NCBI GenBank assembly: GCA_001724025.1
Contig: MEDJ01000018.1
Location: 1-64,000 of the forward strand
Reading direction: 5' to 3'
Length of the DNA: 64,000 nucleotides
Source of the DNA: Acidobacteria bacterium SCN 69-37
GTDB taxonomy: Bacteria > Acidobacteriota > Vicinamibacteria > Vicinamibacterales > SCN-69-37
Made by a program: the position numbers and the translations under genes. Each line of letters opens with the position of its first letter. The first letter of the stretch is position 1. Shown here piece after piece: positions 49,930 to 58,307 of the stretch. The notes beneath the pieces were generated by a model. It was given only the letters and a program-made list of their open reading frames with translations, made no database searches and was not told where the DNA came from.

Positions 49930-50351
49930 CACGACCTCGCCAGATCGAGGGCCCGCTGCACCGTATCGCGGATGAGCCCGATGGCGGTCAGGTTCGCCTG
50001 ATAGGCGCGCGCCGCGCCGAGCATGTCGACCATCTCCTCGGGCACGTCGACGTTCGGGACGGCCACGAAGCCGTTCTCGTCCGCGTCGGGATGCGACGGC
50101 TCGTAGCGACGCCGGAAGTCGGACGTGTCCTGGACGATCTCCGCCACGCGGACGCCGGCTGCCTGCACGGAGAACGGCGTGTCGGCCTGGACGGACTCCA
50201 GCACGACGGCCCGCCGCCGATAGGGCTGGCCGTCGGGACCGCGCGTCGATTCGGCGTTGGCGAGGTTCGAGACGGCCACTTCCATGCGCGCGCGCTGGGC
50301 GTCGAGCGCACTGGCGCTGGCATTGATCGCAGACGAAAGGGTCGAGGCCAT
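49929..50351 (-). CDS. flgC: flagellar proximal rod protein FlgC
   Basis: A 140-residue FlgC. DAQRARMEVAVSNLANAESTRGPDGQPYRRRAVVLE at the N-terminus and VPEEMVDMLGAARAYQANLTAI at the C-terminus (landmark ARMEVAVSNLANAESTRGPDG) are standard. Two bases from flgB. Confidence 0.95.
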   Translation of the reverse strand: MASTLSSAINASASALDAQRARMEVAVSNLANAESTRGPDGQPYRRRAVVLESVQADTPFSVQAAGVRVAEIVQDTSDFRRRYEPSHPDADENGFVAVPNVDVPEEMVDMLGAARAYQANLTAIGLIRDTVQRALDLARS

Positions 50352-50353
50352 GA

Positions 50354-50758
50354 TCAGCGTCCTTCGTTGATGGCGTAGCGCACCAGGCGGAACTTCGCCG
50401 CGAGTACTGTCTGGGCGCGGGTGAATTCACCGGTGGCGCGGGTCAGGTCGAGCAGTTCCCTGTCGATCTGGACGTTGTTGCCGTCACGCCGCGCGGCCAG
50501 ACCCGCGGTCTCGGCCACCTCGCTGCGCACGCCGGAGGGGCTCGCCTGCGCGCCGAGGTGTCGCGCGTCGGTCGTGGCCACCCCTGCCGCGGCCAGGTGA
50601 TCGTCGAGTGCATCGAGGAAGCGCACCTCTTTGGTGCGGTACCCGGGCGTATCGAGGTTCGCCAGGTTGCCGGCCGCCGCGGCCTGGCGCTGGACCGCCT
50701 GCGTCAGGTGCCGGCCAAGGGCCGCCGTGATCGCGCCGTCACTGAGGGGATCGGACAT
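50354..50758 (-). CDS. flgB: flagellar proximal rod protein FlgB
   Basis: A 134-residue FlgB, first gene of the large minus-strand operon. AVQRQAAAAGNLANLDTPGYRTKEVRFLDAL (landmark AGNLANLDTPGYRTKEV) and the C-terminal FTRAQTVLAAKFRLVRYAINEGR are typical. ATG 50758 has GGAG at normal distance; an ATG four codons upstream is the alternative. A sigma-54 promoter lies about 85 bases upstream. Confidence 0.95.
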   Translation of the reverse strand: MSDPLSDGAITAALGRHLTQAVQRQAAAAGNLANLDTPGYRTKEVRFLDALDDHLAAAGVATTDARHLGAQASPSGVRSEVAETAGLAARRDGNNVQIDRELLDLTRATGEFTRAQTVLAAKFRLVRYAINEGR

Positions 50759-50842
50759 TCCACACTCCATCCCGGTCCGGCGGTGTCCGGGCGTTCGCGC
50801 GGTGCGCCGCCTCGGACCCGTCGCCCGTGCAGGGGGCAGTTG

Positions 50843-50858
50843 TGCAAGAGGAATGCCC
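50843..50858 (-). promoter_or_regulatory. sigma-54 promoter of the flgB operon
   Basis: Minus strand reads GGGCATTCCTCTTGCA. GG (-24) and GC (-12) are separated by exactly 10 bases, and the TTGCA element is complete, against the consensus TGGCACG-N4-TTGCA. The predicted start is near 50832, giving a leader of about 75 nt. It would drive the flagellar genes down to flgJ. Confidence 0.7.
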
Positions 50859-51037
50859 GATCGGCAGGAGCCGCGATCGGGGAAAAGCCACGGATTGGGA
50901 AAGAATCCGCCGGATCGACACGCGCACGCGGCCGTCCCGGTGACGACGGCCCGACACGATCGACCGGACGGCCGACACCACGCGGAGGGTCGGGGCCCCT
51001 GTCAGGTTCGGCCCGCGGTGGTCGGTCCACCGAGGCC

Positions 51038-51123
51038 CTGGTGTCGGGTCAGACAGCGGGGTGTCGCCGATCTGACCGCAGTTGGACGGTGTGCAGTCCG
51101 ATCTGTCAAAAATCAGACACCAG
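51038..51123. promoter_or_regulatory. candidate enhancer (UAS) for the sigma-54 activator
   Basis: GGTCAGA (51047-51053) and TCTGACC (51071-51077) are a perfect inverted repeat. TCTG (51102-51105) and CAGA (51114-51117) form a second, and CTGGTGTC (51038-51045) pairs with GACACCAG (51116-51123). The cluster lies about 70-150 bp before the regulator's own promoter and roughly 200 bp from the flgB promoter, normal enhancer distances. No coding sequence is evident in 50771-51297. Confidence 0.5.
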
Positions 51124-51189
51124 CGCTCGACTCGGCGTCGGGTCCATGACAGTGTCCAGCATGCGTGCAACAACGCGCAGCAATGCCGC

Positions 51190-51205
51190 TGGCACGGCAG
51201 TTGCC
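51190..51205 (+). promoter_or_regulatory. sigma-54 promoter of the activator gene
   Basis: TGGCACGGCAGTTGCC: the -24 element TGGCACG is a perfect consensus, followed by 4 bases and TTGC. The predicted start is near 51216, about 80 bases before the GTG. The activator therefore probably needs sigma-54 itself, implying autoregulation or a second activator. Confidence 0.8.
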
Positions 51206-51297
51206 TTAAAGGAGGTCGCTCTCCGGCCGTGTCAATCGGCACGCTCGGACAAAGCATGAATGCGGGACCGCTCGTCCCCCTCCCCGAGGAGTCCAGA

Positions 51298-52704
51298 GTG
51301 TCTGTCTCAGATCGTGCCCGGCCGACCGTGCTCGTGGTGGAAGATGAAAATGAATCGCGCCAGATGATCGTCGATTCGCTCGAGGCGGCGGGATTTGCCG
51401 CAGCCCAGGCCGCCAGCGCCAGCGACGCGCTCTCCCGGCTCGACGGCTTCGCGTACGATGCGCTGGTCGTCGCGGTCCAGCTGCCAGACGGCGACGGGCT
51501 GGACCTGCTCGACGAAGCGCTGTCGCGCTACCCCGACCTGCGGTGCGTGGTCACCACGGGCTTCGGCAGCATCGACCACGCGGTCCGTGCCCTCAAGCGC
51601 GGCGCTGTCGACTTCCTGATCAAGCCGTTCCAGCTCATCCAGCTCGTGCAGGTGCTGAAGACGTCGCTCAGCGAGCGGCGCCTCCAGTCGGAAAACGCCG
51701 AGCTGAAGGCCCGGCTCAACGATCGGTTCCGCTTCGGCAGCCTGATCGGGACCAGCGCCGGCATGAAGCGCCTGTTCACCACGCTCGAGCTGGTCTCCCC
51801 CATGAACAGCACGGTGCTGATCCAGGGCGAGACGGGGACGGGCAAGGAGCTGGTGGCGCGCACGATTCACCACAACAGCCCGCGCCGCGACCAGCCGTTC
51901 GTCGCGTTCAACGCCGCGGCCATTCCGGAAGGGCTGGCCGAGGCCGAGCTGTTCGGCCACGTGAAGGGCGCGTTCACCGGTGCGGTCAACGCGCGCGTCG
52001 GCCGGTTCGAGGCGGCCGACAAGGGCACGCTCTTCATCGATGAAGTGTCGTCGATGAGCATGGCACTGCAGGCCAAGCTGCTGCGCGCACTGCAGGAGCG
52101 CGAGGTCGAGCGGGTCGGCACGTCGAAGCCGATGAAGATCAACGCGCGGGTCATCGCCGCGACCAACGACGACCTGCTCGGCATGGTGCGCGAGGGCACG
52201 TTCCGCGAGGACCTCTACTATCGCCTCAACGTCGTGCGCGTCATCCTGCCGCCGCTCCGCGAGCGGCGCGAGGACATTCCCGTGCTGGCACAGCACTTCG
52301 TGCAGGAATCCTGCGCCAGCAACGGCCTGGCGCCGAAGACCCTGAGCCAGGGTGCGCTGCGGCTGCTGATGAACTACACGTGGCCGGGCAACATCCGCCA
52401 CCTGCAGAACGCCATCGAGCACGGGGTGACGATGAGCGGCGACCACCGGGAGATCCTGCCCGAGACGCTGCCCGACGAACTGCTCGCCCCGTCGGGGCTG
52501 ACGGCGGTCAGCCTGCCGGCCACGCCCGACGAGGGCATCAACTTCGTGTCGACCATGACGCAGGTGGAGCGGGAACTGATCCTGCGCTACCTGGCCAAGG
52601 CCAACGGCAACAAGCGCCAGGCCGCGCGCCTGCTCAACCTCAGCCGCACGACGCTGATCGACAAGCTGCACCGGTTGGGCGTGACCGACACGTCGGCAGC
52701 GTAG
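51298..52704 (+). CDS. sigma-54-dependent flagellar activator with atypical receiver domain
   Basis: A 468-residue NtrC-family protein. Residues 9-125 are a receiver domain with the acidic pair E15/D16, the switch T in VVTTGFGS and K in DFLIKPF, but position 59, where the phosphorylated Asp should be, is Ala (codon GCG, in YDALVVAVQLPDGDG). The AAA+ domain has Walker A GETGTGKE (177-184) and the sigma-54 contact GAFTGA (224-229). The C-terminal Fis-type helix-turn-helix is NKRQAARLLNLSRTTLIDKL. GTG 51298 has GAGGAG 6 bases before it; in-frame ATG 51256 and GTG 51229 are alternatives. Divergent from the flgB operon, so probably its activator (FlgR/FleQ role). Confidence 0.88.
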   Translation: MSVSDRARPTVLVVEDENESRQMIVDSLEAAGFAAAQAASASDALSRLDGFAYDALVVAVQLPDGDGLDLLDEALSRYPDLRCVVTTGFGSIDHAVRALKRGAVDFLIKPFQLIQLVQVLKTSLSERRLQSENAELKARLNDRFRFGSLIGTSAGMKRLFTTLELVSPMNSTVLIQGETGTGKELVARTIHHNSPRRDQPFVAFNAAAIPEGLAEAELFGHVKGAFTGAVNARVGRFEAADKGTLFIDEVSSMSMALQAKLLRALQEREVERVGTSKPMKINARVIAATNDDLLGMVREGTFREDLYYRLNVVRVILPPLRERREDIPVLAQHFVQESCASNGLAPKTLSQGALRLLMNYTWPGNIRHLQNAIEHGVTMSGDHREILPETLPDELLAPSGLTAVSLPATPDEGINFVSTMTQVERELILRYLAKANGNKRQAARLLNLSRTTLIDKLHRLGVTDTSAA

Positions 52705-52710
52705 AGCTTC

Positions 52711-52763
52711 AGGTACGACTGGTACGACTGGCGACAGGAGCCCCGGGACTGACGCCCCGGGGA
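52711..52763. repeat. GGTACGAC repeat plus GC palindrome
   Basis: AGGTACGACTGGTACGACTG followed by GCGACAGG, close to the unit at 4750-4786. It is followed directly by a member of the CCCC...GGGG palindrome family (GCCCCGGGACTGACGCCCCG). Further on, to 52860, degenerate CCTCGTAGCC repeats fill the gap; no gene seen. Confidence 0.6.
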
Positions 52764-52874
52764 ACTTCCTGCCGCCTCGTCGTCTCGTGGCCGACTGGTC
52801 TCGTAGCCCTGTGGCCTCGTAGCCTCGTAGCCTTGCAGCCCAGCAGCCTCGCAGCGCCGCCGCGGCCCCAGCCT

Positions 52875-53408
52875 TTACCGCACCGTCAACTCGACGCTCT
52901 GCCGCATCGTGCCCCAGTCGATGTGGAGCGTGCCGCCGGCAGGCGTGTCGTCAATCGAGAACGTCAGCTGTTCGGCGGCCTGCGGGGCGGTGCCGGCGCG
53001 CATCGCGGTGCGGCCGAGATCCTGACCCTGCGGATACGGGACGCCCCACCCATCGGGCGCCTTGCTGACGATCAGATCCCACGCGCCGGCACCGGTCCGC
53101 GTATAGAGCCCGTACGTGCCGGCGGGCACGTCGAGCGTGCCGATCCGCAGCGGCCGGCTGGTCTCCAGCCGCGTCCGCTCGTCTGCCCCGGTGCGCCACT
53201 CCTGGCCCCACCACTCGAACCCGTCGAGCGCCCGTCCCTTCAGCGACGGCCGGCCGTACGTGATCGAGATGGTGGCCCCATCGATCGTCCAGTCCGTCTT
53301 CACGTGCGGGTTCGGCCCCTTCGAGGGGACGTCCGTCGTCTGCTGCGCGTGCAGGCCCAGAACGCATACGGCCGCCAGTGCGGCCGCAGTCAGGATTACT
53401 CGTCGCAT
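52875..53408 (-). CDS. DUF2911 exported protein
   Basis: A 177-residue protein with a signal peptide (VILTAAALAAVCVLGLHAQ). Landmarks: ISITYGRPSLKGRALDGFEWWGQEWRTGADERTRLETSRPLRIGTLDVPAGTYGLYT (in short WGQEWRTGADERTRLET and DVPAGTYGLYT) define DUF2911, a beta-rich family of unknown role common in Acidobacteria and Bacteroidetes. ATG 53408 has AAGGAG about 10 bases upstream; a longer start at 53456 is less likely since the signal peptide would then be internal. Confidence 0.82.
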   Translation of the reverse strand: MRRVILTAAALAAVCVLGLHAQQTTDVPSKGPNPHVKTDWTIDGATISITYGRPSLKGRALDGFEWWGQEWRTGADERTRLETSRPLRIGTLDVPAGTYGLYTRTGAGAWDLIVSKAPDGWGVPYPQGQDLGRTAMRAGTAPQAAEQLTFSIDDTPAGGTLHIDWGTMRQSVELTVR

Positions 53409-53597
53409 GTGTGCTGTGCTCCTTCGCGAATGACGCGTTGCGGCGCGGGGAACCAACGTCCGGAACGCGCGCTGAATGTCGAGCGAGGAGCGTACTACGC
53501 GCCGCGGGCGGCGGTGTGAAGACGGCGTGAAGCCGGTGGCGCAAACGGCTGCGGGCCGCGCGACGGCACGGCTGCCGGTCTGTCGGGCGGCCCCCGC

Positions 53598-53660
53598 GTA
53601 GGGGCGCCCCCCGCGAGGGGGCGACGCATGCCATAGGGGTGACGCATGCGTCGCCCCTAC
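53598..53660. repeat. GTAGGGGCG palindromic repeat
   Basis: GTAGGGGCG (53598-53606) pairs with CGCCCCTAC (53652-53660); inside, GGGGCGACGCATG (53618-53630) pairs with CATGCGTCGCCCC (53645-53657). The rest of the gap 53409-53597 has no gene. Confidence 0.65.
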
Positions 53661-53665
53661 ACGGG

Positions 53666-54319
53666 CTAGTACCGGCGCTTCGTCTGGCGGCGGATGTCGA
53701 ACTTGGCCGTGTCGGCCACGGCCATCACGGCCATGACGCCGGCCTGGACCGGGTCGCTCACCACGAGATCGGCCGCCTCGGCGACGCTGCCCGCCATGTT
53801 GAGCGAAATGACCGGGAGCCCGGCCGCCCGCACCTCTTCGACCGCGTGCGTGATCTCGCCGCCCATGATCGATCCGGCCAGCACCAGCAGCTTCACGCGC
53901 GGCAGCCGGACGACGGCGCGGACGGCGGCCGCGAGTTCCTTCTCGCCGACGAGCGGAATGGTGTCGATCGAGATGCGCTCGCCGCGGATGTTGTGCCTGT
54001 CGGCCTCGGAGATCGCGCCCATGGCCACGAATCCCACCTGCGCGCCGCCGCCGGCCACCACGATGCGCTTGCCGTAGATTTTGCCCATCGGCGGGATCGG
54101 ATCCACCCCGGTCACGCCCGACACCGCGCGCAGCCCCTCGACCACGGCCGAGACGTCGCGCTCCGCCAGCGTGAACTCGAAATCGATTTCGGACAGCGGC
54201 GCCCCGCCGTGTAGATCGACAGACGTGATGTTGGCGCCGTGATCGGCGAGGACCTTGGTGAGCCGGTGCAGGAGACCCGGTTCGTCGGTGGCGGAAACGA
54301 CGAGGGCGTGGGACGTCAT
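53666..54319 (-). CDS. ACT domain protein with DUF5612-like C-terminus
   Basis: A 217-residue protein. Residues 1-75 are an ACT domain ([34 protein letters not shown], landmark [20 protein letters not shown]). The rest contains [43 protein letters not shown] and [19 protein letters not shown], a nucleotide-binding-like fold matching DUF5612, best known from methanogens. It presumably senses an amino acid. ATG 54319 gives the usual ACT start. Confidence 0.65.
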   Translation of the reverse strand: MTSHALVVSATDEPGLLHRLTKVLADHGANITSVDLHGGAPLSEIDFEFTLAERDVSAVVEGLRAVSGVTGVDPIPPMGKIYGKRIVVAGGGAQVGFVAMGAISEADRHNIRGERISIDTIPLVGEKELAAAVRAVVRLPRVKLLVLAGSIMGGEITHAVEEVRAAGLPVISLNMAGSVAEAADLVVSDPVQAGVMAVMAVADTAKFDIRRQTKRRY

Positions 54320-54364
54320 GAGAAACAGATGATACAGGGCCGGGAGGCTCGCGATGTTCCGGCC

Positions 54365-54386
54365 CCTCGGGGCTTCAGTCCCGAGG
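54365..54386. repeat. 22-bp palindrome (dispersed family)
   Basis: CCTCGGGGCT, then TC, then AGTCCCGAGG: one mismatch from perfect. Same family as the copies at 55585, 60202 and inside fliK. Confidence 0.7.
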
Positions 54387-54440
54387 AGGCACCGCCGCAC
54401 GTTCGAAGCGCCCGTGCGTCGCCGGTCGTATGATGCGGGC

Positions 54441-55514
54441 ATGAGCATGCGCTGCGCCCTTGCGTTCGTGGCCCTGGTTCCGCTGGCTGCCTGTGGTGGC
54501 AGGGAGCCGGCCGTCGAGGAGGCGCGGCCCACGGTCGTCTCGGTAGCCGCAGCCCGCACCGACGAACTCCGCGACGTGGCCAGCGTCTCGGGCACCATCG
54601 TGCCCTCGTCGGTCGCGGACCTCACGATTTACGCACCCGAAGCCGCGGAAATCCTGGAACTGCCGAAGAAGCCGGACGACCCGGTCCAGATCGGCGACGT
54701 CCTCGTGCGGTTCGACATTGCGTCGCTCAATCAGGAGCTGGCGGCGCTGGAACTGGAGGTCCTCGACGCGCAGTCGCGGTTCGACAGGGCGCAGTCCGAA
54801 CTGACGCGGCAGGCCGATCTGTTCGCGCGCGGCATCGCGTCGCGGAACGCGCACGAAGACGCGAAGCTCGCGCAGGCCACGGCCGAGTCGGCCCTGGGTG
54901 CGGCACGCAATCGACTCGACACCGCACGCGCCGGCCAGACTCGCAGCGTGATTCGCGCCACGTTCTCCGGCGTCGTGGCCGGCCTCTGGCACGCTGAGCG
55001 CGACACCGTCCGGCCGGATCCGAGCGATCCGATCATCCGCATCATCGATCCCTCGCGCGTCCAGGTGTCCGTGCAGCTGCCCATCGTGCAGCTCGCGCGC
55101 GTGGTGCCCGGCCAGACCGCCACCGTCAGGGCGATTGCCGGGGCCGTCGACGAAGAGGCGACGGTGGCCTCGAAGGCCCAGCTCATCGATCCGGCGGCAC
55201 CGACGGGCGAGGTACGACTGAACTTCGTGCAACCGGCCACGCTGCCGCTCGACACGCCGGTGTCGGTGTCGATCCTGCTCGATCGCCGCGCCGAGGCGGT
55301 GATTGTCCCGACGCAGGCCGTGATTCGCGACGAGGCCGGCACCTGGGTCATGGTCGCCGGCGAGGACGGGATCGCACGCCGGCGGGCCATCCGGCAGGGC
55401 CTGGTCGCCGGCCAGCTGACCCAGATCGCCGACGGCCTCAGCGACGGCGAACGTGTCATCATCAGCACCCCCGCAGACATCGTCGACGGCGAAGCCATCG
55501 CGATTGCGAGGTGA
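54441..55514 (+). CDS. RND efflux periplasmic adaptor lipoprotein
   Basis: A 357-residue membrane fusion protein. The lipobox LAAC (signal [12 protein letters not shown]) marks a lipoprotein anchored to the inner membrane. It has a lipoyl-like half ([23 protein letters not shown]), a helical hairpin ([35 protein letters not shown], landmark [21 protein letters not shown]), the second half [13 protein letters not shown] and a C-terminal beta-barrel with [17 protein letters not shown]. No RND pump or outer-membrane channel follows; a permease relic does. Confidence 0.87.
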   Translation: MSMRCALAFVALVPLAACGGREPAVEEARPTVVSVAAARTDELRDVASVSGTIVPSSVADLTIYAPEAAEILELPKKPDDPVQIGDVLVRFDIASLNQELAALELEVLDAQSRFDRAQSELTRQADLFARGIASRNAHEDAKLAQATAESALGAARNRLDTARAGQTRSVIRATFSGVVAGLWHAERDTVRPDPSDPIIRIIDPSRVQVSVQLPIVQLARVVPGQTATVRAIAGAVDEEATVASKAQLIDPAAPTGEVRLNFVQPATLPLDTPVSVSILLDRRAEAVIVPTQAVIRDEAGTWVMVAGEDGIARRRAIRQGLVAGQLTQIADGLSDGERVIISTPADIVDGEAIAIAR

Positions 55515-55584
55515 GAATCGGCTGCCGACTGCCGGCTCAGGGTGCCACGTTTGGCGCGGCGGCGGGCCACCGCGCTTTTCGGAG

Positions 55585-55606
55585 CCCCGAGGCTTCAGCC
55601 TCGGGG
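55585..55606. repeat. 22-bp palindrome (dispersed family)
   Basis: Arms CCCCGAGGCT and AGCCTCGGGG around TC, perfect. Preceded by TTTTCGGAG, identical to the context at 60194-60201. Confidence 0.8.
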
Positions 55607-55619
55607 GACCAGCCGGGAC

Positions 55620-55776
55620 GCCATCAGGTTCGGTCACCCACACCACGGGATTCGACGCACTCTCGCTTGGCGCAGCGTGGCTCGCCGTCGCCATCGTCGT
55701 CACGCTGGCCGCCATCGAACCCGCCATCCGAGCGGGCCGCATCCAGCCGGCGGAGTTGCTTCGGCAGGAGCGATGA
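55620..55776 (+). pseudogene. C-terminal relic of an ABC/ADOP permease
   Basis: The frame ending at 55776 reads GFDALSLGAAWLAVAIVVTLAAIEPAIRAGRIQPAELLRQER. A last membrane helix followed by PAIRAGRIQPAELLRQE (landmark) is the standard end of MacB/FtsX-type permeases (usually PAxRAxRxxPxxALRxE). Nothing upstream continues it: a repeat and the end of the adaptor gene lie there. It is a remnant of a lost permease. Confidence 0.65.
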
Positions 55777-55789
55777 CCGGTGGCCGCGA

Positions 55790-56557
55790 CTATCTCTTCT
55801 TCCCCGTCCGCACCTTCGTCTCGACCTCGCGAACGACGACCGCCGGCAGTCGAGCGCGATACCGATCGATGAATGCCAGCACCGCCGTCGAATCGTGGGG
55901 CGCGAGTGCGCGCAGCGCCCACGACAGGGCCTTCGCGAGCATCGGCGTGACGTCGCGGACGACGGTGCGGCACACGAGCAGCGTGCGGCGTACGTCCCCG
56001 CGTCCACCACGTGACGGGACGTTCAGCGCCACGGTCGAGACGAGCGCCGTACGCCGCCACCAGGGATCGTCGGCGCGCACCCACGCCAGGACATCGGCGT
56101 CCGTCAGGAACCCGAGCCGCCATGCCGGTCCCGTCACGGACGTCGCGAAAGCGTCGACCGATGCCCAGTTGTCGTGGCCGCGGCCCAGCCGCTCCGCCAC
56201 GGCGCGGTCGACGAGCGCCAGCGCGTCGTGTCGTCGCTCGAGCAGTTCGTATCCCACCTGTCTGCCTTCGATGGACCCGCGCGCGGAAAGCGCCAGCGCG
56301 AGACTCAGGATGGATGCCGGCGTCTGATCCGCCGTCGCCGCCGAAAGCTGACGGACCACGCGCCTGACCGCGGGAATCGGCACGCCGAGCCACGACAACC
56401 GTGTCGGCGCGTATCCCGACGAGAGGAACGCGCGACGCGCGGGAAGGGCGTACGGTCGCAGCAGCGCGTCGACGCGCGACGCCAGTGCCGCGCTCGTGGC
56501 CCGGGCGGTGCGACGGCTCCTACTGGACCTGGACCGGCCGCGCGTCGATGCCGCCAT
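55790..56557 (-). CDS. AlkD-like DNA alkylation repair protein
   Basis: A 255-residue HEAT-like repeat protein. The region FLSSGYAPTRLSWLGVPIPAVRRVVRQL and GHDNWASVDAFATSVTGPAWR (landmark NWASVDAFATSVTG), then WWRRTALVS, fit the AlkD superfamily, which removes alkylated bases without base flipping. The catalytic Asp (in DxF/NW..VD) appears present. The start overlaps the citramalate synthase end by 38 bases, so the N-terminal Arg-rich 25 residues may not be translated; a start further in is possible. Confidence 0.78.
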   Translation of the reverse strand: MAASTRGRSRSSRSRRTARATSAALASRVDALLRPYALPARRAFLSSGYAPTRLSWLGVPIPAVRRVVRQLSAATADQTPASILSLALALSARGSIEGRQVGYELLERRHDALALVDRAVAERLGRGHDNWASVDAFATSVTGPAWRLGFLTDADVLAWVRADDPWWRRTALVSTVALNVPSRGGRGDVRRTLLVCRTVVRDVTPMLAKALSWALRALAPHDSTAVLAFIDRYRARLPAVVVREVETKVRTGKKR

Positions 56558-58124
56558 GGGTCAGGTCGGCCGCGCGCATCCGTTCGAGCTGCACGGCATC
56601 GACGAGCGCTTTCCAGCTGGCCTCGATGACGTTGTCGGACACGCCGACGGTCGCGAACGTGCGGTGCTCGTTGGCCCACTCGATCAGCACGCGCACCTTC
56701 GCGGCCGTGCCTTTGTAGGAATCGAGCACGCGGACCTTGTAGTCGACGAGCTCGATATCGACGACGGCCGGGAAGATGGGGGTGACGGCCTGGCAGAACG
56801 CCTCGTGCAGCGCGTTGAACGGGCCATGGCCGGTGATCGTGACCGTGAGCGGTCCCTGGTCGGCCTGGAGCGACACCGTCGCCTCGGCGCGCGGCCCGTC
56901 GCCGCCCTCCGACCGCATCGTCACCTGGTAGCCGAGGATGTCGAAGACGCGCTCACCGGGCGCGAGCGCCTGCCTCACGATCAGCTCGAACGACCCCTCC
57001 GCCGATTCGAACTCGTAGCCCTCGTACTCGAGCTGCTTCACGCGATCGAGCAGCGCGCGCCGCGCGTCGGCATCGAGCCGGCTCGCCAGGCCCTGCTGCT
57101 CGAGCTTGTAGAGGATGTTGCCGCGTCCCGAGAGATCGCTCACGAGCACACGCTGGCGATTGCCCACCAGTTCGGGCTGGATGTGCTCGTATGTGGCCGA
57201 GTCCTTCAGCACCGCCGCCACGTGGATACCGCCCTTGTGGGCGAACGCGCTTCGTCCGACGAACGGTTGATCGTTGCGCAACGGGAGGTTGGCGAGATCG
57301 GCGATGTACGCGCAGAGCGAGGCCAGGTCCTTCAGCCGTTCGCGGCCGACGGTCTCGTGGCCGAGCTTCAGTTCGAGGTTCGCGATGACCGATGCGAGAT
57401 TCACGTTGCCGCAGCGTTCGCCGTAGCCGTTCAGGCAGCCCTGCACGTGCGTCGCACCGGCCGCGACAGCGGCCAGGGCATTGGCCACGGCCAGGTCGGA
57501 GTCGTTGTGCGGGTGGATCCCGATGACCGTGTCGACGCGCCGGCGCACCTCGGCCACGATGTCGCCGAGCCGCGCGGTCTGCGTGCCGCCGTTCGTATCG
57601 CACAGACACAGCACATCGGCCCCGGCGCCGACCGCGGCCTCGAGCGTGCGCAGCGCGTAGTCCGGATTGGCGCGGTAGCCATCGAAGAAGTGCTCGGCGT
57701 CGTAGATGACCTCGCGGCCGTGATCCTTCAGGTGCCTGACGGTCTCGGCAATCAGGACGAGGTTCTCGTCGAGGGTGATCCCGAGCGCCCGCGTGACGTG
57801 GAAATCCCAGGTCTTCCCGAAGATCGCAACAGCGGGCGTATTGGCTTCGACGAGAGCCTGCACGCTCGGATCCTCGTCGACGCGGTACCGCGCCAGGTGG
57901 GTGGCCCCGAAGGCCGTCAGCTTCGCGTGGCCGAGCGTCAGGTCCCGGGCGCGCGCAAAGAACTCGCGATCCTTGGGATTCGACCCCGGCCAGCCGCCCT
58001 CGATGTAGTCGATGCCGAACGCATCGAGCTTCTGCGCGATCAGCAGCTTGTCATCGACCGAGTAGGAAACGGCCTCGCCCTGAGTGCCGTCGCGGAGCGT
58101 GGTATCGAAGGTCGCGATCTTCAT
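56520..58124 (-). CDS. cimA: (R)-citramalate synthase
   Basis: A 534-residue enzyme condensing pyruvate and acetyl-CoA to citramalate, the first step of the threonine-independent isoleucine route. DRE-TIM barrel motifs: FDTTLRDGTQGEAVSYS, WPGSNPKDREFF, ICDTNGG-type LCDTNGGTQ and the metal site GIHPHNDSDLAVANALAA; the C-terminal LeuA-type allosteric domain (residues 385-515) includes GPFNALHEAFCQAV. The length and GWPGSNPKD motif separate it from 2-isopropylmalate synthase. Confidence 0.92.
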   Translation of the reverse strand: MKIATFDTTLRDGTQGEAVSYSVDDKLLIAQKLDAFGIDYIEGGWPGSNPKDREFFARARDLTLGHAKLTAFGATHLARYRVDEDPSVQALVEANTPAVAIFGKTWDFHVTRALGITLDENLVLIAETVRHLKDHGREVIYDAEHFFDGYRANPDYALRTLEAAVGAGADVLCLCDTNGGTQTARLGDIVAEVRRRVDTVIGIHPHNDSDLAVANALAAVAAGATHVQGCLNGYGERCGNVNLASVIANLELKLGHETVGRERLKDLASLCAYIADLANLPLRNDQPFVGRSAFAHKGGIHVAAVLKDSATYEHIQPELVGNRQRVLVSDLSGRGNILYKLEQQGLASRLDADARRALLDRVKQLEYEGYEFESAEGSFELIVRQALAPGERVFDILGYQVTMRSEGGDGPRAEATVSLQADQGPLTVTITGHGPFNALHEAFCQAVTPIFPAVVDIELVDYKVRVLDSYKGTAAKVRVLIEWANEHRTFATVGVSDNVIEASWKALVDAVQLERMRAADLTHGGIDARPVQVQ

Positions 58125-58307
58125 GGCAGGGAGGACATTGTACTGCGTCCCGCCGGCAAGCGACGGAGCGGGACCGCAGCTCCTTCACGTCCGCGCGCTC
58201 GCACCGGCCCCAAGGCCCCGCCCCTCACGCGCCCCGGGACATACCGACGGGCCCTGGGGCCCCGACAGGCCCCACAAGTCGGTGCCGCGGACCAGTACCC
58301 GCTCCGT

